This document shows, one piece after another, positions 24,833-33,025 of a DNA stretch of 64,000 nt. A model generated the notes under the pieces. That model saw only the letters and a program-made list of their open reading frames with translations, did no database searches and had not been told where the DNA came from. Source of the stretch: Chryseobacterium polytrichastri (GTDB lineage Bacteria; Bacteroidota; Bacteroidia; Flavobacteriales; Weeksellaceae); NCBI RefSeq assembly GCF_900142445.1, contig NZ_FRAV01000026.1, positions 1 to 64,000 of the forward strand. Direction: 5' to 3'. Position numbers and translations under genes: made by a program. Position 1 is the first letter of the stretch, and every line of letters begins with the position of its first letter.

Positions 24833-26251
24833 TCAATATAAAAATTCATGAACCCTTCCACCAAGATCTTCCAGCGAAAGAATGCTTTCTGAAGCCATAC
24901 GATCTGCAAACACCGCTCGAAAATAATAATGATATTCATTTGTAAGCGAAAAGGTATTTCCCGGAGTAAACAAGACCCTTTGACTTTCACAATACTCATA
25001 AAAAGCTTCCATATTGAGGTTTTGCGGCAACTCTCCCCAAATACTGTATCCACCCTGAGGTCTGTGGAAATAGCAGTTCTCAGGAAAATACTTTCGTAAT
25101 GCATCTAATAATTCTATGGCCTGTTTTTCCAACTGTTTACGAAACGAACGCAAATGCCTGTCATAACTATTACTTTCCAATAGTTTGATCATTAATTCCT
25201 GATATATTGGAGCCACAGATCTTCCAAGAGAAAACTTCAACCTTTCGGCTTCGGCATAAAATTGACCCGGATTTAGCCATCCTAAACGAATTCCCGGTGC
25301 TAGCGTTTTAGAAAATGAAGAAAAAGTCATAACCAAACCTGTCTGATCAAAATTTCGAATACACGAAGGTCTTGTTCCATCAAAATAAAGATCTCCGTAA
25401 ATATCATTTTCAATGATTGGGATTTGATGAGCTTCAGCGATAGAAACCAGCTCTTTTTTAATATCATCTGTCATAAGAATCCCTGTAGGATTATGAAAAT
25501 TCGGAGTAACAACAACTGCCCGAATAGGATTTTCATCACAAATACTTCTGAGATAGTTTACATCAAAACCATTTTTATAATGTATTGGAATCTCTATTAC
25601 TTTTAATTTTAAATTAGAAATTACCTCCAACACAGAAAAGATACATGGACTTTCAACTGCAATTAAATCTCCTGCTTTAGTCACCGATGCCAAAGCGATA
25701 TAAAGACCCTGCAATGCACCATCTGTAATGATCAACTCTTCTGCATTCATCCTACAGCCATATTGAGCAGCACGATATGTAATCTTTTCTCTCAAAATAA
25801 ACGAACCATTTGGAGGGTAATAACGAAGAAGTGAAGCTCCTTTTTCACGGATCACTTCCTGCATTTTTCTTAAAATCAATTTTTGAGGAATCAGAATATC
25901 TGTGGGTGATGCAGCATTAAAAGAATTATATTCAAACGATTTGCTTTTGGTGGAAGTAAGTTCAATATTTTTATTAAATAAAGAATCTTTTGTAGCCGGC
26001 AACTGTTTTAGGGAATGTTCAGGAACACTATCTTTTGGATTAATAGCTACAAAATAGCCGGAACGAGGCACATTTTCTACCCAACCTTTCATCACAAGAT
26101 AATCATATCCACTCTGAACCGAACTTATACTGAGATGGTATTTCTCTTTAATTTCTCTAGTCGAAGGCAAACGGCTTCCCTTCTTCACTACTCCACTTTT
26201 TATCTGCTCTTCAATGATAGAAGTAAAGATCTCATATTTATAGGTCTGCAT
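24833..26251 (-). CDS. MocR-type (GntR + aminotransferase) regulator 1
   Basis: 472 aa. An N-terminal GntR winged helix (about 1-70; SRLPSTREIKEKYHLS) is fused to a fold-type I aminotransferase domain. The PLP lysine is Lys315 (SFSKTLAPG); the NFHNPTG (251-257) and ENDIYGDLY (281-289) motifs are present, so PLP binding is likely. Proteins of this class usually control PLP, amino-acid or polyamine genes and often act on a divergently placed target. Here the divergent gene, 123 bp away, encodes a GNAT acetyltransferase. It is a paralogue of the regulator at 27728 (same length, same Lys position). Confidence 0.88.
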   Translation of the reverse strand: MQTYKYEIFTSIIEEQIKSGVVKKGSRLPSTREIKEKYHLSISSVQSGYDYLVMKGWVENVPRSGYFVAINPKDSVPEHSLKQLPATKDSLFNKNIELTSTKSKSFEYNSFNAASPTDILIPQKLILRKMQEVIREKGASLLRYYPPNGSFILREKITYRAAQYGCRMNAEELIITDGALQGLYIALASVTKAGDLIAVESPCIFSVLEVISNLKLKVIEIPIHYKNGFDVNYLRSICDENPIRAVVVTPNFHNPTGILMTDDIKKELVSIAEAHQIPIIENDIYGDLYFDGTRPSCIRNFDQTGLVMTFSSFSKTLAPGIRLGWLNPGQFYAEAERLKFSLGRSVAPIYQELMIKLLESNSYDRHLRSFRKQLEKQAIELLDALRKYFPENCYFHRPQGGYSIWGELPQNLNMEAFYEYCESQRVLFTPGNTFSLTNEYHYYFRAVFADRMASESILSLEDLGGRVHEFLY

Positions 26252-26296
26252 ACATCTCGAATCTAACTGTTCTGAACAAAATTACAAAATTAACAA

Positions 26297-26337
26297 CTGT
26301 ACCGATTCAATTTTACAAAACTGTATCTAAATTGAAG
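26297..26337. promoter_or_regulatory. Candidate MocR operator between regulator 1 and GNAT 1
   Basis: Two CTGTA words in the same orientation (26297-26301 and 26321-26325), each followed by (C/T)C, with an inverted TTCAATTT/AAATTGAA pair overlapping them. The CTGTA word is also the core of the direct repeat upstream of the second MocR locus. Position and similarity suggest an operator; unproven. Confidence 0.35.
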
Positions 26338-26374
26338 GTCAATAATCTCTTACCTTCGAATAAAAAAGAATCCA

Positions 26375-26890
26375 ATGGAGATAGTTTCAAAATTCGCAGT
26401 GGGATCAGACAAAGGAGTTGACGATCTTTTTGATGTGAAAAAAGCATTTATTAGAGATACCTATAAGGAAGATGTTCCTTCCGAAACCATAGAAAATTAT
26501 ATCAAAGAGCATTTGGATCACAGAAAAATGATCAATGTTTTAAATGATTTATCGAATCAACTTATTATGGTTTTTGTAGATGATGAGCCCGCCGGATATT
26601 GTTTATTTAAAAGTGGTTCTAGCTATCCTGATTCTCCTGAAGGTAAAAAAATGACAGAGATCATAGGTTTCGGAATCGTTTCAGAGTACAATTCATCAGA
26701 AGTGAAAGCATCCCTTTGGAATAAGGTGAAATCTGCCATTAAATTCACAGACAGCATTTGGATCAACATTCATCAAAACCATCCTCAACTTGATATTTTT
26801 AAAGATAATGGATTTGATTTCGTTAAAGAATCCATTTCAGAACCGTTTGGAATGGCTTCTTCCATCTATGAACTGAATATTTCAAAGTAG
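26375..26890 (+). CDS. GNAT-like acetyltransferase next to MocR 1
   Basis: 171 aa. Weak but recognisable GNAT pattern: an acidic N-terminal alpha/beta part, the VFVDDEPAGYCLFK beta strand pair, and a C-terminal INIHQNHPQLDIFKDNGFDFVKES, which resembles the end of the GNAT fold (YEKxGF-like). The usual acetyl-CoA loop (Q/R-x-x-G-x-G/A) is poorly conserved, so binding of acetyl-CoA is not certain. It is divergent from a MocR regulator, like a second GNAT/MocR pair 2.8 kb away. Confidence 0.55.
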   Translation: MEIVSKFAVGSDKGVDDLFDVKKAFIRDTYKEDVPSETIENYIKEHLDHRKMINVLNDLSNQLIMVFVDDEPAGYCLFKSGSSYPDSPEGKKMTEIIGFGIVSEYNSSEVKASLWNKVKSAIKFTDSIWINIHQNHPQLDIFKDNGFDFVKESISEPFGMASSIYELNISK

Positions 26891-26910
26891 CAACACTATT
26901 TTTAAGTATA

Positions 26911-26948
26911 AAAACCTTTGAGATTAATCAATTTCAAAGGTTTTCTTT
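26911..26948 (+). terminator. Terminator of the GNAT 1 gene
   Basis: AAAACCTTTGA pairs with TTCAAAGGTTTT around a loop of about 12 nt, then CTTTT. Confidence 0.7.
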
Positions 26949-27034
26949 TGTTAAATTTATCTCGACTTTTGATATAAAGATTACTCAAAGAATTCCACCC
27001 CTCTTCTTTAATTAAATAACCTAGCAGTTTTATG

Positions 27035-27190
27035 ACGCAAAGTTTTATGATGCAGAATGATTTGTTTAAGTGAGCAAAGAAGAATCAACCAAGTTGATTT
27101 GATGAAGCTCTATTTTCAAGCTTCGCAAAGCAAATTTTATTTGCCTTTACCTCCTAAAAAATAAAAAGTGTGTAATAAAATCTTTGCGTT
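27035..27190. repeat. Palindromic intergenic element, ACGCAAAG family
   Basis: Bounded by ACGCAAAG (27035-27042) and CTTTGCGTT (27182-27190), 156 bp, close to the 152-bp element inside each unit of the tandem array at 9100-10056. Contains GTGAGCAAAGAAGAATCAA and CTCCTAAAAAATAA, also similar to that array. It occupies most of the 422-base gap between the GNAT 1 gene and the small gene at 27313. Confidence 0.6.
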
Positions 27191-27226
27191 AAAAAATAAA
27201 ATTCAATTATTATTTAAAAAACAGAA

Positions 27227-27290
27227 ATCTGTACCCATAATAATATACACTTCTGTATCTGTAACCATAATTAAAGACTCCATAATTTTG
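27227..27290 (+). promoter_or_regulatory. Direct-repeat operator and -7 box upstream of the 27313 gene
   Basis: ATCTGTACCCATAAT (27227-27241) and ATCTGTAACCATAAT (27257-27271) are identical at 14 of 15 positions and exactly 30 bp apart. A -7 box TAATTTTG follows at 27283-27290, 23 bases before the ATG. Direct repeats spaced by about three helical turns are the known operator form of several MocR regulators, and a MocR gene lies just downstream. Confidence 0.5.
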
Positions 27291-27312
27291 TAATCAATAA
27301 AAGCAGAATAAC

Positions 27313-27678
27313 ATGGAAACAAGTCTTCAACCCCAAAAACAATATCAAATTTCCGAAGTTTATATTGCAGATATTATAGAATTAAAAAACATTTTTCTTC
27401 AAATATCAAATCTGGAAATCGTACCTGAAAGCTTTGGAATTCCTTTTCTGATGATCAGACAAAAAAATAACATCATCGCTTTTGCCAGCCTCATTATTAA
27501 TTCAATAGGAAAAACGGGTTTTGTGATTTTTGAAAAAGAAAATTTGAGCACAGAAGAAAAAGAGAACTTCATGAGCCAAGTTCAAACCTATTTTAAAAGA
27601 AATAATTCGGGAAATTACCGCGATCCTTTACAACTTAAAAGCAGTACTGAAAGAATGATCAATTGGTTGAATATTTAA
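27313..27678 (+). CDS. Small hypothetical protein upstream of MocR 2
   Basis: 121 aa, no signal peptide or membrane segment. The middle (NNIIAFASLIINSIGKTGFVIFEKENLSTEEKE) looks like a pair of beta strands followed by a helix, which could be a degenerate half of a GNAT-like fold, but this is not secure. Its promoter carries the direct-repeat operator, and it lies 49 bp before the MocR 2 gene, so it is likely part of that regulator's unit. Confidence 0.5.
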   Translation: METSLQPQKQYQISEVYIADIIELKNIFLQISNLEIVPESFGIPFLMIRQKNNIIAFASLIINSIGKTGFVIFEKENLSTEEKENFMSQVQTYFKRNNSGNYRDPLQLKSSTERMINWLNI

Positions 27679-27727
27679 TAAAATCAGGCGAAGAATTCCA
27701 TACATTTACTTAAAACCCTTCTTATTT

Positions 27728-29146
27728 ATGGCTAAAGAGGTCTTATATCTTAAAATAGCAAAAATAATTACTGAACAGATACTAAGTGAAACCCTGCAGT
27801 TTGGCGACAGATTGCCTTCTCTTCGTAGCGCTCAGAAATTATATAATGTAAGTCTAAATACCATAAAATTAGCCTACATGGAATTAGAAAGCCGCTCTCT
27901 TGTTGAATCAAGACCAAAATTCGGATATTATGTGAGCCAAATATCAAAGCGAAAGTTGGCGCTTCCTTCCATCATTAAAATTAGTGAGTCAGGATTAGAA
28001 AAACCACCACAAGATTTAATTGATAAAGTTTTTGGCACCATTGCTCATCCCGATCTGACTCAATTTGCTTTGGGAATTCCCGGAAAAAGCTTTCTTCCTT
28101 TAGCCAAGTTGAAAAAATCTATGCTGAATGTCGTAAAGAATAAAAATGACAGCGGAACAAACTATGAACCTGTACAAGGCAATGAACATCTGCGTCGTGA
28201 AATCGCAAAATGGTCAATGATTCTGGAAGGGAAAATAACTGAAGATGACTTGGTGATAACGTCGGGAGCAATGAATGCCATTTATCATTGTCTTATGGCC
28301 GTTACAAAACCGGGAGACTCTGTAGCTGTTGAAAGTCCTGTTTATTTTGGGATCTTGCAGTCCATTCATTTATTAGGTTTAAAAGCTGTAGAAATTCCAA
28401 CCCATCCTATTGACGGTTTAGATCTGGATGCTTTAAAAAAGGTATTACCTAAACTATCAGCGTGTTGTTTTGTGACTAATTTTAATAATCCACTAGGCTT
28501 TCAAATGTCTGATGACAATAAAAAAGAATTGGTAAAACTCATCACCGAATACAATGTTCCTTTGATAGAAGATGATATCTATGGAAATTTATATTTCGGT
28601 TCAGAACGACCTAAGCCTTGTAAATTCTACGATGAAGCAGGCCTTGTGATGTGGGTGAGTTCCGTTTCTAAAGCATTGGCTCCGGGATATCGTGTGGGCT
28701 GGGTGGCACCAGGACAATTTAAAGATAAAATTATTCGCCAAAAATTGATTCAGACTGTATGCGGCCCATCTTTCTATTCTGATGTCATTGCTGACTTTCT
28801 AGAACATGGACGCTATGATCATCATTTGAGAATGTTTAGAAATAAACTCTATTCAAATTATCTTCAAATTCAAAAATCGGTTGCTGCTTATTTCCCTGAC
28901 AACACCAAAGTTTCTGAACCTAAAGGCGGTTTTATGCTCTGGCTGGAACTCGACAAAAGAATCTGTACAGAAGATTTGTATGATGAAGCTTTCAGCAAAA
29001 AAATAAGTTTTGCTCCGGGGAGAATGTTCTCTCAGCATAATCAATATACCAATTGTATGCGTTTAAATTATGGGTTAGAATGGACCGACCGTGTAGAAAG
29101 TGATCTTGAGAAATTAGGAAAAATGATTAAAAACAGCATCAAATAG
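27728..29146 (+). CDS. MocR-type (GntR + aminotransferase) regulator 2
   Basis: 472 aa. GntR winged helix (about 5-70; DRLPSLRSAQKLYNVS) plus aminotransferase domain with PLP lysine Lys315 (SVSKALAPG), NFNNPLG at 251-257 and EDDIYGNLY at 281-289. A clear paralogue of regulator 1, with the same length and motif positions. It is preceded by a small gene carrying the operator and followed after 53 bp by a GNAT gene. The regulated pathway is not evident; the acetyltransferases are the likely targets. Confidence 0.88.
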   Translation: MAKEVLYLKIAKIITEQILSETLQFGDRLPSLRSAQKLYNVSLNTIKLAYMELESRSLVESRPKFGYYVSQISKRKLALPSIIKISESGLEKPPQDLIDKVFGTIAHPDLTQFALGIPGKSFLPLAKLKKSMLNVVKNKNDSGTNYEPVQGNEHLRREIAKWSMILEGKITEDDLVITSGAMNAIYHCLMAVTKPGDSVAVESPVYFGILQSIHLLGLKAVEIPTHPIDGLDLDALKKVLPKLSACCFVTNFNNPLGFQMSDDNKKELVKLITEYNVPLIEDDIYGNLYFGSERPKPCKFYDEAGLVMWVSSVSKALAPGYRVGWVAPGQFKDKIIRQKLIQTVCGPSFYSDVIADFLEHGRYDHHLRMFRNKLYSNYLQIQKSVAAYFPDNTKVSEPKGGFMLWLELDKRICTEDLYDEAFSKKISFAPGRMFSQHNQYTNCMRLNYGLEWTDRVESDLEKLGKMIKNSIK

Positions 29147-29199
29147 ACATCAGACCAACAATCTGAATCGTAAAATATATCATCAATAATTGCAATACT

Positions 29200-29682
29200 A
29201 TGACAAGCGAAATCAATGAAGTAAAAATTGTTACTTATCAACCAAAATATCAACAAGCATTCAAAGAATTAAATGAAGAATGGATCACCACATTTTTCAA
29301 AATGGAGGAAAAAGACTACAAAGTCCTTGATCACCCTGAAGAATACATTATTAATAAAGGCGGCCATATCGTTTTTGCTTTGCTTAATGATGAACCCGTT
29401 GGAACCTGCGCTTTAATGCAATCATCTGACTCTCCTCTTGTTTATGAATTGGCAAAAATGGCTGTAAGTCCGAAAGCACAAGGCAAAAAGATAGGATTTT
29501 TAATAGGAAAAGCTTTGGTTGACATTGCCAAAGAATCTAATGCAGATACTATTTTTCTAGAAACAAATTCTGTGTTAACTCCAGCTATTAATCTCTATGA
29601 AAAATTAGGATTTCAACATGTCCCATTATCAGATTCACCCTACGAAAGATGTGATGTAAAGATGGAGTTGAAACTTATTTAG
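29200..29682 (+). CDS. GNAT family N-acetyltransferase
   Basis: 160 aa. The acetyl-CoA binding loop is well kept: MAVSPKAQGKKIGFLIGKAL (about 87-106), preceded by the beta4 strand VYELAKM and followed by NLYEKLGFQHVP. The fold is complete and of normal length. Substrate unknown; context with the MocR regulator suggests an amine or amino-acid derivative. A strong terminator follows. Confidence 0.85.
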   Translation: MTSEINEVKIVTYQPKYQQAFKELNEEWITTFFKMEEKDYKVLDHPEEYIINKGGHIVFALLNDEPVGTCALMQSSDSPLVYELAKMAVSPKAQGKKIGFLIGKALVDIAKESNADTIFLETNSVLTPAINLYEKLGFQHVPLSDSPYERCDVKMELKLI

Positions 29683-29690
29683 TAAACAAT

Positions 29691-29718
29691 AAAAATCCCT
29701 CTTGATGAGGGATTTTTT
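29691..29718 (+). terminator. Terminator of the MocR 2/GNAT unit
   Basis: AAAAATCCCTC pairs perfectly with GAGGGATTTTT around a five-base loop. Confidence 0.85.
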
Positions 29719-29750
29719 ATATAAGGAACCTGTTTAAATTTTTTATTTTG

Positions 29751-29920
29751 ACCACAAAAGAGGCAAAAGATTAACACTTGAATTATTTAAGTTGATTATA
29801 AAGAGCGAACAAGAACACATAAGTGAAAAAATCTTTTATTTTTATTCTTTTGCAAGCTTTGTTTTCAAAAAAAGCTAAATGTTAAATGAGTCAATAACAG
29901 CTTTTGCACCTTTTGCGGTT
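29751..29920. repeat. Palindromic intergenic element, ACCACAAAAGG family, copy 2
   Basis: Starts with ACCACAAAAGAGGCAAAAG and ends with CACCTTTTGCGGTT (to 29920). About 170 bp. Fills most of the space between the GNAT terminator and the next, convergent gene. Confidence 0.55.
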
Positions 29921-29970
29921 TAATTTTTTAATTATTTTAAGCAGGCTTATCTTTAAAAATTAGCTGAAAA

Positions 29971-30654
29971 CTATTTATAATGTTGAAAAATTCCAGCATC
30001 TGTAGGCGTCCAGAATGCTGCTTTTTGTCCGGCTGCTTTTAAGGCATTATTCGACCAAGTGTTGCAGGTATACAGGAAACTATATTTTCCCTGAGCATCA
30101 TAGAATGCATCATTATCACTATATACTGCATTAGTAGGAATCAATATAAAATTTCCGTTTTGATCTTTATCAAATTTATCATTTACAAATTGTACCAGCT
30201 TTTTATATTGCGATCTACTGATCATGATTATCTTGCAATCATCAGCTTCCGTCATTGTTTTATAATACGTACAATGCATTGCAGATTCGCCCAACCAAAA
30301 TGCGGCTTTAAAAGCGGTTGAAAATTTGAGGTCTGCCCAAGTCGGTGTATCCAGATAAAAACCTTTATCGCCCCACCCGACTCCAATATAATTATAATCT
30401 GTTTTTTTTGATTTTGTATTTGCAAAAGGAATTTTCTTACTCCAATCCTGCATATCATTTTTGACGGGCATGACAATATCGGTATGAACCCCGTTGGTGT
30501 AAATATAAATAGGGATTTCTTTTTTTTCTCCGTCATCCTTTGCTGAGATCTCGATAAACGGCAGTAAATAAGCCATTAAACCATACAGAACAATAATTCC
30601 GACAACGACACCCAAAATTTTAAGGATATACAATAATACCATCTTCACACTCAT
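29971..30654 (-). CDS. TIGR02117/DUF2459 family membrane-anchored protein
   Basis: 227 aa. One N-terminal membrane helix (about 7-33) anchors a periplasmic domain with the family motifs YIYTNGVHTDIVMPV, YNYIGVGWGDKGFYLDTPTW and a C-terminal YNTCNTWSN-like segment (LYTCNTWSNNALKAAG), whose Cys, His and Asn hint at a papain-like (NlpC-related) fold. Function is not known. Confidence 0.8.
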   Translation of the reverse strand: MSVKMVLLYILKILGVVVGIIVLYGLMAYLLPFIEISAKDDGEKKEIPIYIYTNGVHTDIVMPVKNDMQDWSKKIPFANTKSKKTDYNYIGVGWGDKGFYLDTPTWADLKFSTAFKAAFWLGESAMHCTYYKTMTEADDCKIIMISRSQYKKLVQFVNDKFDKDQNGNFILIPTNAVYSDNDAFYDAQGKYSFLYTCNTWSNNALKAAGQKAAFWTPTDAGIFQHYK

Positions 30655-31008
30655 GTATTTGAATAAAATTTAATTATTAATTTTTCGTAAAAGTATTTGT
30701 TTTAATCGGAAAAATCATTACATTTAGTTACGAAATACACACAAATATGCGTAAAAACATTAAATCCCAAAAAAGATTAAAAGTAAGAGTAAAAACTGCC
30801 CCAAAAAGAGTGCAAAAAAAACGTTGATTTTCTAAGAGATTTTATCTTTTTGAAAGTCATTTTTTCTTTTTAGGAAAGGCTTTTATTGAGTTTTACTTAC
30901 CTATATCTTATCCTCCTTTACCACAAAAAGTATAAGGAATGGACGATTAACCGCTTTTGTTTTGGAACCTAAAAATTTCAAACGAGGATTTATCACCCAA
31001 AAACTGAC
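30655..31008. other. 354-base intergenic region
   Basis: AT-rich. Contains the tiny basic reading frame at 30747-30827 (listed separately) and a short ACCACAAAAAG/CTTTT fragment near 30921 that resembles one end of the ACCACAAAAGG repeat family. Nothing else recognised. Confidence 0.4.
30747..30827 (+). CDS. Possible 26-residue basic peptide
   Basis: ATG to TGA, 26 codons, with 13 Lys or Arg and no acidic residue (MRKNIKSQKRLKVRV, then KTAPKRVQKKR). The composition recalls very small ribosome-associated proteins. No good promoter or terminator was found, and poly-A-rich DNA can give such a frame by chance, so this is only a candidate. Confidence 0.3.
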   Translation: MRKNIKSQKRLKVRVKTAPKRVQKKR

Positions 31009-31953
31009 CTAAAATTTATCTAAAGGTTGTTCTAAAAATTCAATATTTCTTTTCAATCCCGCAAATTTCGTTCTCTTGACAGGAGATTTTCTAAAAATTT
31101 CTGAAAATAATTCTTGAGTAAGTTCTTTCCACTCTCCTTTTTTAAAATTTTTGAGAGCTTCATTTGGAGCAAATTTGGTTTGAAGATTTGGTGCTGAAAA
31201 CCGATTCCACGGACAAACATCCTGACAGATATCGCAACCGAACATCCAGTCTTCCATTTTATCTTTAAAAGAATCAGGAATTTCATTTTTCAACTCTATC
31301 GTAGCATAAGAAATACATTTGCTTCCATCAATCAGCTTTTCAGAAACAATAGCATCTGTTGGACAAGCATCAATGCATTTTCTGCAAGTTCCGCAATGAT
31401 CTGTTGTTTCATGATCCTGAATTAATTCTAAATCGCAAATAATCTCCGCTAGAAAATAAAAGGACCCATTTTGTTTTGTAATCAAATTTGCATTTTTCCC
31501 TACCCATCCGATTCCTGATTTTCTAGCCCAGCTTCTTTCCAACACCGGCGCTGAATCTACAAAAACCCGACAATCAAAATCCCCGATCTCTTCTCTCAAC
31601 TCCTCTACCATTTCACGAAGAATTTCTTTTACGACCTCATGATAATCTTCTGCATATGCATATTTCGAGATCTTGTAATTTTCTAGTGTCGAGATCTTCT
31701 CTTTGGGGAAATAATTATAGGAAAGTGAAATCACAGATTTAGAACCTTCCACCAATAATCTTGGATCAAGTCTTTTATCAAAATAATTTTCCATGTATTT
31801 CATTTCTCCATGAAAATTATTCTTCAACCATTTTTCTAGATTTCTAGCATCTTCTTCCAAGAAATCAGCCTTAGAAATACCACAGCTTTGAAACCCAAAA
31901 CGCTCGGCTTTGGATTTAATTAATTGTGAATATTTTTCGGCATTCGAATTCAT
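31009..31953 (-). CDS. queG: Epoxyqueuosine reductase
   Basis: 314 aa. Catalyses the last step of queuosine synthesis on tRNA, using a cobamide cofactor and two 4Fe-4S clusters. The N-terminal cobalamin-binding domain holds the catalytic Asp133 (VFVDSAPVLER). The clusters are bound by CGTCRKCIDACP (187-198) and CDICQDVCPW (240-249). Length is typical of the short form without the C-terminal HEAT domain. It needs B12, consistent with the cobalamin genes at the left of the window. Confidence 0.96.
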   Translation of the reverse strand: MNSNAEKYSQLIKSKAERFGFQSCGISKADFLEEDARNLEKWLKNNFHGEMKYMENYFDKRLDPRLLVEGSKSVISLSYNYFPKEKISTLENYKISKYAYAEDYHEVVKEILREMVEELREEIGDFDCRVFVDSAPVLERSWARKSGIGWVGKNANLITKQNGSFYFLAEIICDLELIQDHETTDHCGTCRKCIDACPTDAIVSEKLIDGSKCISYATIELKNEIPDSFKDKMEDWMFGCDICQDVCPWNRFSAPNLQTKFAPNEALKNFKKGEWKELTQELFSEIFRKSPVKRTKFAGLKRNIEFLEQPLDKF

Positions 31954-31963
31954 GATTTTTACA

Positions 31964-31993
31964 TTGCAAAACTAAGATTATTTTATAAATTTG
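31964..31993 (+). promoter_or_regulatory. Promoter of the rhodanese gene, overlapping the queG promoter
   Basis: Plus strand: TTG (31964-31966), 19-nt spacer, TAAATTTG (31986-31993). On the minus strand TAGTTTTG (31967-31974) is the -7 box of queG, so the two divergent promoters share DNA and may interfere. Confidence 0.6.
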
Positions 31994-32078
31994 TTTAGGC
32001 TTTAGATAAATGAATGAAAGCAGGCCTTTCTTTCATCTACCTACTGTAATTATTTTAACTCTAAATATAAATAGAATT

Positions 32079-32378
32079 ATGTCTTTAACAGAAGTTATAA
32101 AATCAGGAAACTATGAATTAATAGACGTTCGTGAACCAATGGAATTGGAAATGGACGGAAATATAGAAGGTGCTACCAATATCCCTTTAGGAGAAGTAGA
32201 AGATAGAAAAGAAGAAATCTTATCTATTGAAAAACCAGTAATTTTATTCTGCAGAAGTGGTAATAGAAGTGGTAAAGCATTAGAATATCTTAATTCTCAA
32301 GGGTTGAAAGACGGTCACAACGGCGGAGGCTGGGCTGAGCTTAAAGCGAATCTAGAAGCAAATCAAGGAACTTTTTAA
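32079..32378 (+). CDS. Rhodanese-like single-domain protein
   Basis: 99 aa from the ATG at 32079 (an earlier in-frame ATG at 32010 would add a hydrophobic, unconserved 23 residues). Single rhodanese domain: IDVREPMELEMDG, then the active-site loop FCRSGNRSG with Cys58. The loop length fits a sulfurtransferase. Likely moves sulfane sulfur between carriers in the cytosol. The stop codon lies within the loop of its own terminator. Confidence 0.88.
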   Translation: MSLTEVIKSGNYELIDVREPMELEMDGNIEGATNIPLGEVEDRKEEILSIEKPVILFCRSGNRSGKALEYLNSQGLKDGHNGGGWAELKANLEANQGTF

Positions 32379-32390
32379 GTTCCTTTTTTT
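32365..32390 (+). terminator. Terminator overlapping the rhodanese stop codon
   Basis: AAGGAACTT (32365-32373) pairs with AAGTTCCTT (32377-32385), then seven T. The TAA stop (32376-32378) falls in the loop, so the 5' arm of the hairpin is coding sequence. Confidence 0.7.
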
Positions 32391-32407
32391 ATCTAAAATA
32401 TTTTATA

Positions 32408-33025
32408 ATGGAACTTAAAGACAGATTCAACCAACTTTGTTTCCCATCCACTAAAGATCAAAATCTTATTGACAATTTATGGTTGGAAATTCAAACAAAG
32501 TATTCAGAAAAAAGCAGGCATTATCATAATTTGAAACACCTTCAAAATATGTTTTCTGAACTTGAATCTGTGAAAGATAAAGTTTCAAACTTTAGTACTA
32601 TTTCTTTTTCTGTTTTCTATCATGATGTAATTTATGATGCCTCATCAAAATCGAATGAAGAAAAAAGTGCAGAATACGCTAAAATAAGACTTCAAAAGTT
32701 GGATATGAATCAAGAATTAATTGATGCCATTTCCAACCAAATTATAGCAACAAAAGCACATCAAAAATCTGATGATCAAGATATCAATTACCTGTTGGAT
32801 GCAGATCTCTCAATACTTGGAAAGGATATTGAAACCTATCTTGAATACACGAAAAAAATAAGAAAAGAATATTCTATTTACCCGGATTTTCTTTACAAGC
32901 CGGGAAGAAAAAAAGTCCTGCAACATTTTCTAGCATTAGAAAATATTTTTAAAACCGATTATTTCCTTGAAAAATATGAAATTCAGGCAAGAAAGAATAT
33001 TGAATTTGAAATTAGTCTTTTATAA
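32408..33025 (+). CDS. HD-domain phosphohydrolase-like protein
   Basis: 205 aa. Metal-binding pattern of the HD superfamily: HYHNLKH (38-44), FYHDVIYD (70-77) and a later LLDADLSILG (about 126-135). This matches the widespread predicted metal-dependent HD hydrolase family often mislabelled as a receptor subunit. Substrate unknown, cytosolic. Confidence 0.8.
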   Translation: MELKDRFNQLCFPSTKDQNLIDNLWLEIQTKYSEKSRHYHNLKHLQNMFSELESVKDKVSNFSTISFSVFYHDVIYDASSKSNEEKSAEYAKIRLQKLDMNQELIDAISNQIIATKAHQKSDDQDINYLLDADLSILGKDIETYLEYTKKIRKEYSIYPDFLYKPGRKKVLQHFLALENIFKTDYFLEKYEIQARKNIEFEISLL

